Of a DNA stretch of 32,141 bases, positions 25,257 to 32,141 are shown piece after piece. The notes beneath the pieces were generated by a model. The model searched no databases and was not told the DNA's origin. It saw nothing but the letters and a program-made list of their open reading frames with translations. The stretch's first letter is position 1; the number at the start of each line of letters is the position of its first letter. The DNA is from an uncultured Opitutia bacterium (GTDB lineage: Bacteria > Verrucomicrobiota > Verrucomicrobiia > Opitutales > Opitutaceae): NCBI GenBank assembly GCA_903948415.1, contig CAJAYO010000893.1:1-32141 (forward strand), written 5' to 3'. The translations under genes were made by a program, and so were the position numbers.

Positions 25257-25685
25257 GGCCAGAACTGACCGCCCGCGGCCGAGGCGACGAGGGCGCACGG
25301 GGTCATCGCGGCATCGTCCCCGGGAGGCGAAACCCCGTTGCGCTCTGCCGCTCCGGGATGTGGGTCTCTTCCGGAATGCTCACAAAACGGCGGGGATATG
25401 TTCGTCGTCGACGATCGCGTGGCGCCCCATCGTTCAACGAACCGCGACGGCGCCCTCTCTCGTATCGGAATACGCGATGCGACCACCTGCCTCGCGCAGC
25501 AACTCCCCGCGTCCTCGGACGCTTTTTTGAGAAAAAAAGAAATTGGCTGGTCGTGACCTCGCCCGTGCTATCGGACCAAAATCAGCCAGAACCGCCAGGC
25601 GGGGTCTTCCCGCTCGGCCGCCGCCGCCGCCAAGAAAATCACACGGAAAACTCCGCCCCATGGCGCCAGGCCCATCCGCGGGCGG
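25257..25685. other. Gene-poor interval of about 430 bp
   Basis: No reading frame here has convincing codon use, family motifs or a start coupled to a neighbour, although short frames are open on both strands. Base composition is more mixed than in the flanking genes, with an A/T-rich patch near 25519-25545. No tRNA-like or clear terminator structure was found. It could be the 3' region of the GH3 and H1-like transcripts or a decayed gene. Confidence 0.5.
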
Positions 25686-26132
25686 TCAAACGGCGCGCCT
25701 CGCCCCGGAAGGATTGAGGCCGGGTGCCGGCTCGATTTTCTGGGCATCACTCACGGCCCCAGCTGCCTTGGATGAATGAGGAACTTCCGCGGCCGGAGCC
25801 GTCCGCCTGGCGGCGGCCTTGGCTTTCTGGGGGCGCGTCGATTTCTTCACCGCCATCCGCAGCTTTTTCCGGGGAACAGTCCGCGGGGCAATGGCAGCGA
25901 CGGTGGCCTCATCCAACGCCCGGTTGAGCACTTTCAATTTCTTGCGGACACCCTTTGCGTCACGCTTCGCCAGCTTGAATGCTTTCTTCGCGCGTTTGTG
26001 GCTCTCCTTGGTGCTGATCACCCGCTTCTTTGCGATCGCCAGGCGCTCTTCCAATGCGGTCACCTGCCGCTGCAAATCGGGAATTTTCGCCGTTTCCGGC
26101 GCCTCGGTGTTCGTCTCAATTTTGGTTTTCAT
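25686..26132 (-). CDS. Lys-rich histone-H1-like / coiled-coil protein
   Basis: This is a 148-aa, very basic protein. Residues about 17-75 form a heptad-like coiled coil (DLQRQVTALEERLAIAKKRV, KRAKKAFKLAKRDAKGVRKK). They are followed by a Lys/Ala/Pro-rich tail (RKKLRMAVKKSTRPQKAKA, AARRTAPAAE) resembling bacterial H1-like DNA-binding proteins. There are no membrane segments. Nucleoid binding is a reasonable inference from charge and composition only. It is divergent from the second TonB receptor, with the intergenic region holding a PHO-like pair. Confidence 0.8.
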   Translation of the reverse strand: MKTKIETNTEAPETAKIPDLQRQVTALEERLAIAKKRVISTKESHKRAKKAFKLAKRDAKGVRKKLKVLNRALDEATVAAIAPRTVPRKKLRMAVKKSTRPQKAKAAARRTAPAAEVPHSSKAAGAVSDAQKIEPAPGLNPSGARRAV

Positions 26133-26346
26133 AATTTGCGGTAGGAGATCGGCGAACGCCGCAGCTCTGCGGTCACCGGCGTGAAAAATGGCCGCGACGG
26201 TACAGCGCAGACTATCCTGGAATCAACGCCGGGAATGTTACGTTTTCCGCGCTCGTTCGCGGGGATCTTCCCGCCCGAATCATGCACCTGCGGAAGAGCC
26301 GCGTCATGACTCCCCTGACCGCACCGTCGAAATCGCAGACCTCCCA

Positions 26347-26386
26347 TTGTCACGCCTTCGTCACGCAAACGACTCCGGTTCGCCAT
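26347..26386 (+). promoter_or_regulatory. PHO-box-like direct repeat upstream of second TonB receptor
   Basis: TTGTCAC (26347-26353) and TCGTCAC (26358-26364) are separated by 4 bp; a third, weaker unit, TCGCCAT (26380-26386), is exactly two 11-bp periods further on. From memory, TTGTCAC is identical to one half-site of the E. coli phoA PHO box. The pair points towards the receptor ATG 75 bp downstream. TAAGAT at 26397-26402 is a possible -10, but its spacing to the repeats is longer than usual. Confidence 0.6.
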
Positions 26387-26439
26387 GGAGCAACCGTAAG
26401 ATCGACCCTCTTGCCACACCACTCTCCCGCTTTGTCCCG

Positions 26440-29400
26440 ATGAAACCCACCTCTCCTCCCACCACCGCCTCTCTCGTTCGCCCGCGCGCGCTGCAATTTT
26501 TTGCCCTTGCCGCCGGTTTGGCCTCCGTCAGTTCAGCTGCAGCGGCCGAGGTTTCCACGGCACCCAAAAGCGCTCCCGCCAAGTCCGACGTCGTCGCCCT
26601 CCAAAACTTCGTCGTCACCGGCTCGAACATTCTACGGCTCGACCTGGAGAAGGTCGTGCCGATCACCATCCTCGACCAAGACGCGATGGCCGCGCGCCAG
26701 GCCCTCCTGCCCGTCGACATGCTGACCTCCCTCCCGTCGGTCGTGAATCTCCCGGAAAACGAAACCCGCCTGGGCTCCTCCGGTGCGCGCGGCGACAACG
26801 CCAATATCAACCTCCGCAATCTCGGCGCCACCGGCACCCTCATTCTCGTCAACGGTCGCCGCATGGCCATCAACCCGATGACCGCCGGTCTCTCGCAGGC
26901 CGTGAACGTCAACCAGCTTCCGACCCAGGGCATCGAGCGTATCGAGGTCCTTCGCGATGGTGCCTCCGCGATCTACGGCTCCGACGCCGTCGGCGGCGTC
27001 ATCAACTACGTCCTCAAGCGCTCGTTCCAGGGCACCGAGATCATGCTCCGCCAGGGCCTCACCGAGGGGGGCGGCGGCCAGAGCACGCAGGCGACCCTTA
27101 CTTTCGGCACCAACTTCGCCGGCGGTCAGGGGCGGATTTTCGGCACCGTCGAGGCCCTTTACAAGGAGGCGATTTTCCTTCGCGACCGCGATTTCAGCTC
27201 CACCTCAAATCTCACCGCCAAGGCCCCCGCCCCGTTCAATGCCCTCGGCGGTCCCTTCGACGCCCGCACCGCGCGCGGTCGTTACCCGATTTTCCGCATC
27301 GGCACCGCCACCGCGAGCAACTGGCTTCGTCCCGTCGCCGGCACGCCGACGCTCACGACCGTCGCGCCCACGTTTGCCGCCAATCCGGAATTCTACCTCG
27401 ACCTCAACCAATTCGGCATGGCCTCCCCGCGCATGGCCCGCGCCAATTCGTTCTTCTCCGCCGAGTATGACGTCACCAAAACCGTCACGGCCTTCGCCGA
27501 TTTCTCCTACTACCAAGCCGACTCCACGATGGTCCGCCAACCCCTCGCGCTCAACGCCCCCACCAGCGACAAGCTCGCCGTCATGTCGTTGGACAACCCC
27601 TACAACCCCTACGGCTCCCGTTTCTACAGCGCCACCGGTGCACCCAATGCCGACGGCACGCCGCGCCTCACCGGCGCCCCGCGCGCCGTCAGCCTCGCCT
27701 CGGTGACGCTGCCTGATCTCGGTGTTGAAAAAATCTCCACCAAGGCCGACGTCGTGCGCGCCGCCGCCGGCCTCAAGGGCCGACTCGGCGACACCTGGAG
27801 TTGGGAATCCTCCGCTTTCTACAACCGCGTGAAGGGCGAGGACCTCGCGTTCCCCGACGTCCGCGAAAGCCTGCTCGCCCAGACCCTCGCACGCACCGAC
27901 GCCAACGCCTACAACCCCTTCGGTTACACCTTCAAGGTGCTCAACGGCGCCGTCGTCGCCGATCGCCCCTACACCAATCCCGCCGCCGTCGTAGACTCGT
28001 TTTCCTCGATTTACGCGCGCCACGCCACCAGCTCCATCGCCAGCGGCGACCTGCGCGTGACCGGCCGCTTGCTCCGCTGGTGGGGCGGCGACCTCATGGG
28101 TTCCTTCGGCACCGAATATCGCCAAGACAAGCTCGCAGACCGCCGCCCGCCCTTCAGCGGCGAGAACCCCGCCGGCTCCGGCCTCGAGACGACCGACAAC
28201 GACTACCTCCTCCATCCGCCGCGCCCCGACGTAATCGGCGATCGCCATATCACCAGCTTCTACGCCGAGGTCGTCGTGCCCCTCGTCAGCACCGAGCGCC
28301 GCGTGCCGTTCATCAACACCCTCGAGCTCACCGCGTCCGGGCGGCACGAAAATTACAGCGATTTCGGCCAAACCACGAAACCCAAAGTCGGCCTCAACTG
28401 GCGCCCGCTTTCCTGGCTCATGCTGCGCGGCTCCCGCAACGAGGGCTTCATGGCCCCGAGTCTCGCCGCCCTCTTCACCAGCCCGCGCTGGTCGATCTCC
28501 GCCGGCGCCGGGGACATCGACACCTATCGCAATCCCTTCACCAACGAGGGCGCCTACGTCCAGCGCACGTACTTCGGCGGTAACCCGGATCTCAAAGCCT
28601 CCGAGTCCAAGGGCCAGACCTACGGCGTCGTGATCGATGTCCCCGGCATCAAGGGCCTGAGCCTCACCGCCGACCAGTGGCGCATCGAGCGCACCAACCT
28701 CCTCGGCCAACGCAGCACCGCGCAGATTCGCGCGAGCGACGTCGCCCTTCTGCAAGCTTACACCAAGGCCCAACTCGCCGCCGCCCGCCCCCTCTCCGCC
28801 ATCGACCTCGGCAGCGGCACCGCGAATTACAAGGGCGATCCCGACGTCGTGCGCTACGCCGTCACCCCCGAGGATGTCGCCGCGTTCGGGCCCTACAACA
28901 CCGCCAACCCCAACAACCAACAGGCGGTCGCCGGCAAGATTTTCTCCGTCAACCAGCCGTTCATCAACCTCGCCACCAGCGACCACGAGGGCCTCGATCT
29001 CGGCCTGCGCTACGTCTTCCCCAAGCTCCCCTTCGGCACCGTCGTCCTCAATTCCGAATGGGCCTGCCTCGTGAAATCGCGCTCCGTGACGCGCCCAGCC
29101 AACCAGGCCGCGACCGAAAGCAACGACCTCAACGTCAACGGCGCCTCCCGTTGGCGCGGCACCTCGAACCTCACCTGGCGGCGCGGCGCGTGGACCACCC
29201 ACCTCGGCGCCTACTACGTCGGACCGTCGCAGGACTCCGGCGCGACGACGACTGCGGCCATCTACGATTCGCTCGGGCAACCCGCCTATATTGCCAAGCA
29301 TTTCACCGGCGGTGCCTTCGTTTACCGCTACATCACCGAATCGACCATCACCTACAACCTTTCGGTCGGCTATCGCTTCGGCCGCACCGACACGGCGTGG

Positions 29401-29550
29401 CTCCGCAACACCCGCGTGAGCCTTGGCCTCGTCAATCTCACCGACAAGGCCCCGCCCATCGGCTCCGGCGGTTTCGGCTACAGCCCCGGCGTCAGCCAGA
29501 ATCTCCTCTCCGGCCGCACCTGGTCGCTCGAACTGACGAAAGCGTTTTGA
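26440..29550 (+). CDS. TonB-dependent outer membrane receptor
   Basis: This is a 1036-aa outer-membrane transporter. The ATG at 26440 begins a signal peptide (MKPTSPPTTASLVRPRALQF..., ending SSAAAAEV); the frame is open upstream to 26188 but without one. The N-terminal LQNFVVTGSNI segment leads into the plug, with VPITILDQDAMAARQAL, NLRNLGATGTLILVNGRRM and IERIEVLRDGASAIYGSDAV. It continues with a large beta-barrel that ends LELTKAF (terminal Phe, as required for barrel insertion). It lacks the carboxypeptidase-like domain of the receptor at 2340-5198, so the two are different sub-families. A beta-propeller-like gene follows 6 bp after the stop. The ligand is unknown. Confidence 0.94.
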   Translation: MKPTSPPTTASLVRPRALQFFALAAGLASVSSAAAAEVSTAPKSAPAKSDVVALQNFVVTGSNILRLDLEKVVPITILDQDAMAARQALLPVDMLTSLPSVVNLPENETRLGSSGARGDNANINLRNLGATGTLILVNGRRMAINPMTAGLSQAVNVNQLPTQGIERIEVLRDGASAIYGSDAVGGVINYVLKRSFQGTEIMLRQGLTEGGGGQSTQATLTFGTNFAGGQGRIFGTVEALYKEAIFLRDRDFSSTSNLTAKAPAPFNALGGPFDARTARGRYPIFRIGTATASNWLRPVAGTPTLTTVAPTFAANPEFYLDLNQFGMASPRMARANSFFSAEYDVTKTVTAFADFSYYQADSTMVRQPLALNAPTSDKLAVMSLDNPYNPYGSRFYSATGAPNADGTPRLTGAPRAVSLASVTLPDLGVEKISTKADVVRAAAGLKGRLGDTWSWESSAFYNRVKGEDLAFPDVRESLLAQTLARTDANAYNPFGYTFKVLNGAVVADRPYTNPAAVVDSFSSIYARHATSSIASGDLRVTGRLLRWWGGDLMGSFGTEYRQDKLADRRPPFSGENPAGSGLETTDNDYLLHPPRPDVIGDRHITSFYAEVVVPLVSTERRVPFINTLELTASGRHENYSDFGQTTKPKVGLNWRPLSWLMLRGSRNEGFMAPSLAALFTSPRWSISAGAGDIDTYRNPFTNEGAYVQRTYFGGNPDLKASESKGQTYGVVIDVPGIKGLSLTADQWRIERTNLLGQRSTAQIRASDVALLQAYTKAQLAAARPLSAIDLGSGTANYKGDPDVVRYAVTPEDVAAFGPYNTANPNNQQAVAGKIFSVNQPFINLATSDHEGLDLGLRYVFPKLPFGTVVLNSEWACLVKSRSVTRPANQAATESNDLNVNGASRWRGTSNLTWRRGAWTTHLGAYYVGPSQDSGATTTAAIYDSLGQPAYIAKHFTGGAFVYRYITESTITYNLSVGYRFGRTDTAWLRNTRVSLGLVNLTDKAPPIGSGGFGYSPGVSQNLLSGRTWSLELTKAF

Positions 29551-29556
29551 TCCTTC

Positions 29557-30465
29557 ATGCGCCGCTTCTCCCTCCCCGTGGTGCTCGCACTGGCCACGTT
29601 CCGACTTCTCCCCGCCGCCGACGCGCCGGCCGATCCGGTGCGCGAAGCCTCCCGCGCCTGGCTCGCTTCGTTCCCGGCCGCACCGAAGCCCGAACTCACC
29701 AAGCACGGCCTCGTCGCCACCGAACTGCGCCGTTGGAACGTGCGGGGCGCCAACCAGGGCGTCGCCGTCGACGCCAACTCCTTTTACGGAATCGGCAACT
29801 ACGTCGTCGGCAAATACGACAAAACCACCGGCGCACGCGTCGCCGAGTGGGTCGGCCTTCGCGGCGGCGCCACCGTCCACCTCAACGGCGGCCTGGTGCA
29901 GGACGGCCAACTCGTGCTGGCCCACTCAAATTTCCCGCAACTGCCCATGGCCAGTTCGCTGGAGTACTTTGACCTTGCGACGGTGCAACCCGTGAAGTCG
30001 TGGAGTCTCGGCATCCGTCACGGCTCACTCACCTGGGCGGAAAAGAAAGACGGTTTCTGGTGGGCCTGCTTCGCTCACTACAACGACCAGGGCACCGGGC
30101 CCGCGACCGACAACCGCTCGACCCTCTTCGGCCGCTTCGACGAAACATGGCAGCTACGCGAGTCGTGGATCTTTCCTCCACAGGTCATCGCCAACTGGGG
30201 CAAAAGCAGTTCGTCCGGCGGCAGCTGGGGCGACGACGGCCTGCTCTACACCACGGGTCACGACGAAAAGGAACTCTACGTCCTCCGCCTCCCCCTCATG
30301 GGCGTCACTCTCGAATACGTGACGACCATCGCCGTCCCCTTCGAGGGCCGGTCGTGGGCTTGGGACCGCACCGACCAACGCGTGATCTACGGTATCATCC
30401 GCCGCACCGGCGAGGTCGTGGCCGCCCGGATTCCGCCCCTCCCGGCCGGCCTGCTGCGGCGTTGA
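29557..30465 (+). CDS. Exported beta-propeller-like protein, partner of the second TonB receptor
   Basis: This is a 302-aa protein with a signal peptide (MRRFSLPVVLALATFRLLPA, cut near ADA). The rest is a series of short strands with repeating 'G-x-Y/W' turns (ANQGVAVDANSFYGIGNYVV, HLNGGLVQDGQLVLAHSNFP, GSLTWAEKKDGFWWACFAHY, SWGDDGLLYTTGHDEKELYV, WDRTDQRVIYGIIRRTGEVV), consistent with a six-bladed propeller of the SMP-30/strictosidine-synthase-like kind. The His and Asp residues near the blade starts could bind a metal. The start is 6 bp after the TonB receptor stop, so it is very likely co-transcribed. It may process or bind the ligand taken up by the receptor. The enzymatic role is unknown. 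Confidence 0.8.
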   Translation: MRRFSLPVVLALATFRLLPAADAPADPVREASRAWLASFPAAPKPELTKHGLVATELRRWNVRGANQGVAVDANSFYGIGNYVVGKYDKTTGARVAEWVGLRGGATVHLNGGLVQDGQLVLAHSNFPQLPMASSLEYFDLATVQPVKSWSLGIRHGSLTWAEKKDGFWWACFAHYNDQGTGPATDNRSTLFGRFDETWQLRESWIFPPQVIANWGKSSSSGGSWGDDGLLYTTGHDEKELYVLRLPLMGVTLEYVTTIAVPFEGRSWAWDRTDQRVIYGIIRRTGEVVAARIPPLPAGLLRR

Positions 30466-30511
30466 GCTCGCGGCCCGCGACGCGCCCCCCGGCGCCCTAC
30501 CCCGGCGCCTC

Positions 30512-30551
30512 AAAAAAAATTCCCGGCACCACACAACGAGTGCCGGGAATT
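30512..30551 (-). terminator. Rho-independent terminator of waaA
   Basis: A perfect 12-bp inverted repeat (30518-30529 with 30540-30551, 10-nt loop) is preceded on the plus strand by eight A residues (30512-30519). On the minus strand it is a hairpin running into a T-tract, about 185 bp after the waaA stop. It lacks a T-tract on the plus strand, so it is less likely to serve the propeller gene, which has a smaller GGCGCC-based stem at 30490-30509. Confidence 0.75.
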
Positions 30552-30735
30552 CCTGACCTGAACGCGTTCGCCCGGAACCCGGCAGTCAGACCACCGGAGC
30601 CCGCGGACGAACCATAAACCCCGCTGCGACGATAGCCGCCCGATGTGACGGTGCCGCGACGCCTTCGTCACGATCGCGTCAACCCTGCTCGTCGACCCTG
30701 AATTCTCCGCCCGATTCCGGCCGCCCCCCCCACCC

Positions 30736-32019
30736 TCACCGCAGCCTTGCGAGTTCCTCGCGGATCACCGCCAGCGTCCGGGCCACCGCGCCCGCATTGT
30801 CGCACCGCCACACCGCCGCCGCCGCCGCCAACGCCTCCCGCCGCGACGCGTCGCGCAACAACTCCTGCGCCACCTCGGCGAGCGCCGCCGCGTCCGCCAC
30901 CTCCCGCGCCGCACCGCGCGCGAGCAGATCCCGCGACAGGAGGCGGAAATTCCCCATGCCCGGACCAAAAATGATCGGCTTGCCCAGCGCCGCCGCCTCC
31001 ACCGGCGTCTGCCCGTCCGTATGCGGCAGCAAACTTTTCCCCACGAACACCACGTCGGCGAGCTGCGTGAGATTGCGCAGTTCGCCCGTCGTGTCGCCCA
31101 CCAGCACATCGACTTCGCCCGGCGCCGGCCCTCTCGAGCGGAAATGAAACTTCAGCTTCGATTTCACCAACAACCGCTCGACGTCCAGCCGCCGCTCCGC
31201 GTGACGTGGCACCAGTATCAGCGCACACCGCACGCCTCGCTCGCGCGTCAACCGCAGCGCGCCGAGCATCGCCTCCTCTTCGCCGGCCCACGTGGACGAC
31301 CCCAACAGCACCAGCCCGTCCGGCAGGCCCAATTCGCAGCGCAATTGCCCGCGCTCGGCGTCCGCCAGCCGCGGAATCTGCACATCCAATTTGATATTGC
31401 CGGTCAGCGTCAGCTTGTCCGCCGGCACGCCCAGTTCGCGTAATCTCGCTTCATCCTGGGCCGAACACGCCAGAAACCGCGTGACGCCGCCCACCAGGAG
31501 CTGCGCCGCGGGCCCGAACCATTTCATCCGCGCAAAACTCCGGTCCGAGAGCCGCGCGTTGATGCACAGCACCGGCACGCCCCGTTTCTGCGCCTGCCGC
31601 AGGTGCTCCGGCCAGCGCTCGCCTTCCGTCAGGATGGCCAGATCCGGTTTGATGCGGCGCCACGCGCGCGCCGAAAACGGCCACCAATCGATCGGAAAAT
31701 ATCCGATCCCAACGGTGTGCGCCTGATATTTGTCCGTCGCCAGCCGATAGCCCGTGCTCGTCGTCGTCGTCAAGTAGACCTCGGTGCCGTCGCGCCGCAG
31801 CGCCTCCAGCAACGGCCCGATCGCCAGCATCTCGCCCACGCTCACCGCCTGCAGCCACACGCGCCGCACACCCGGCTCTTTCTTCGGCAGCCACGGGTGC
31901 CCGCCAAATCGCTGCGCAAAATTCTCCCGATAACCCCCGCGCCGCCGCATCCGTCGCAGGTAGGCCGGAGCCATCACGATCAGCACGGGAATAAAGAATA
32001 ATCGGTAGAACCAAATCAT
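30736..32019 (-). CDS. waaA: 3-deoxy-D-manno-octulosonic acid (Kdo) transferase
   Basis: This 427-aa inner-membrane-associated glycosyltransferase transfers Kdo from CMP-Kdo to lipid IVA in lipopolysaccharide biosynthesis. An N-terminal hydrophobic anchor (about 3-20, WFYRLFFIPVLIVMAPAY) is followed by QAVSVGEM (57-64), where E63 is the expected catalytic base. Later come TEGERWPEHL, LTGNIKLDVQ, LGSSTWAGEEE and a donor-site segment VGKSLLPHTDGQTPVEAAAL before GKPIIFGPGMGNF. The usual GGHNPLEP motif is changed to HTDGQTPVEA, a variation I attribute to lineage. Length and layout fit WaaA (about 420 aa). It confirms a Gram-negative envelope. No other LPS gene is adjacent, and 122 bp of upstream sequence is visible without a clear promoter. 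Confidence 0.93.
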   Translation of the reverse strand: MIWFYRLFFIPVLIVMAPAYLRRMRRRGGYRENFAQRFGGHPWLPKKEPGVRRVWLQAVSVGEMLAIGPLLEALRRDGTEVYLTTTTSTGYRLATDKYQAHTVGIGYFPIDWWPFSARAWRRIKPDLAILTEGERWPEHLRQAQKRGVPVLCINARLSDRSFARMKWFGPAAQLLVGGVTRFLACSAQDEARLRELGVPADKLTLTGNIKLDVQIPRLADAERGQLRCELGLPDGLVLLGSSTWAGEEEAMLGALRLTRERGVRCALILVPRHAERRLDVERLLVKSKLKFHFRSRGPAPGEVDVLVGDTTGELRNLTQLADVVFVGKSLLPHTDGQTPVEAAALGKPIIFGPGMGNFRLLSRDLLARGAAREVADAAALAEVAQELLRDASRREALAAAAAVWRCDNAGAVARTLAVIREELARLR

Positions 32020-32141
32020 CGGTGAAGGCGCGTCTGATTGCGGGAATCAGGGGGAAGAGGCAACTCCGCTGATGGGTGTCCAATCGGGCCCACGCGGGCG
32101 CACGTTCGCCCCCCCTCCTTCGCCGCTTCAGGTCGCGTCGG

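Noticed and set aside
26188-26439. 84-residue N-terminal extension of the second TonB receptor
   Set aside because: Arg-rich, with no signal peptide, and it crosses the PHO-like pair; the ATG at 26440 starts a proper signal peptide.
27205-29925. Open frame of 906 codons on the minus strand opposite the second TonB receptor
   Set aside because: It is the antisense shadow of a GC-rich gene: the product is a low-complexity Gly/Val/Glu/Arg mix with no fold signature, while the plus strand encodes a clear TonB receptor.
30665-30682. Two TCAC/TCAA heptamers with 11-bp spacing (TCGTCAC-N4-GCGTCAA)
   Set aside because: Same geometry as the PHO-like arrays, but it lies between the 3' ends of two convergent genes and points into the end of waaA, so no gene would be served. 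It shows that a two-unit match can occur without function and lowers confidence in weak matches.
1-32141. Mobile elements, CRISPR arrays, tRNA or rRNA genes
   Set aside because: I looked for transposase or integrase motifs, regularly spaced long repeats and tRNA-like folds and saw none.

Overview
The window reads as GC-rich Gram-negative chromosomal DNA, most likely from the Verrucomicrobiota (Opitutaceae-like). This is an inference from two large TonB-dependent receptors, a WaaA-type Kdo transferase, and a C-terminal domain ending in 'EVYEV' on two secreted proteins, a style I associate with Opitutaceae. Genes are dense, many pairs overlap by 4 bp (ATGA or GTGA), and recognisable Shine-Dalgarno sites are rare. 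I see no tRNA, rRNA, CRISPR array, transposase or phage gene.

Layout. (1) 2-373: end of an unknown gene running in from the left. (2) 499-5198, minus strand: TonB-dependent receptor followed by a secreted beta-helix-like protein, closed by a good terminator. (3) 5441-10302, plus strand, divergent from (2): a phytase-like esterase, a 96-aa protein, a DUF3299-like exported protein and an Ig-domain alkaline phosphatase, closed by a GAAA-loop hairpin. (4) 10448-11697, minus: a small Cys/Trp-rich protein coupled to a TPR protein. (5) 11958-17096, minus: a ClC chloride transporter/channel translationally coupled to a PTS EIIA-like protein, preceded by a SNF2 helicase. (6) 17290-21405, plus: four overlapping genes for a GT4 glycosyltransferase, an MGDG-synthase-like GT28, a diacylglycerol-kinase-family protein and a PlcP/LpxH-like metallophosphoesterase. 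(7) 21513-22355, minus: a SAM methyltransferase. (8) 22567-25256, plus: an alpha/beta hydrolase coupled to a GH3-family adenylating enzyme. (9) 25686-26132, minus: a Lys-rich histone-H1-like protein. (10) 26440-30465, plus: a second TonB receptor and an exported beta-propeller-like protein. (11) 30736-32019, minus: waaA.

The unifying idea is phosphorus economy. Three intergenic regions carry direct repeats of the form YYGTCAC (with variants) spaced exactly 11 bp, the geometry of PhoB (PHO box) sites. All three lie on the plus strand and point at plus-strand genes: the phytase/alkaline phosphatase group (four repeats), the glycolipid operon (three repeats) and the second TonB receptor (two repeats). 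Organophosphate capture at the outer membrane, periplasmic or secreted phosphate release, and replacement of phospholipids by glycolipids would then be parts of one regulon. The gene families are read directly from protein motifs. The Pho control and the lipid-remodelling role are inferences that the sequence supports but does not prove.
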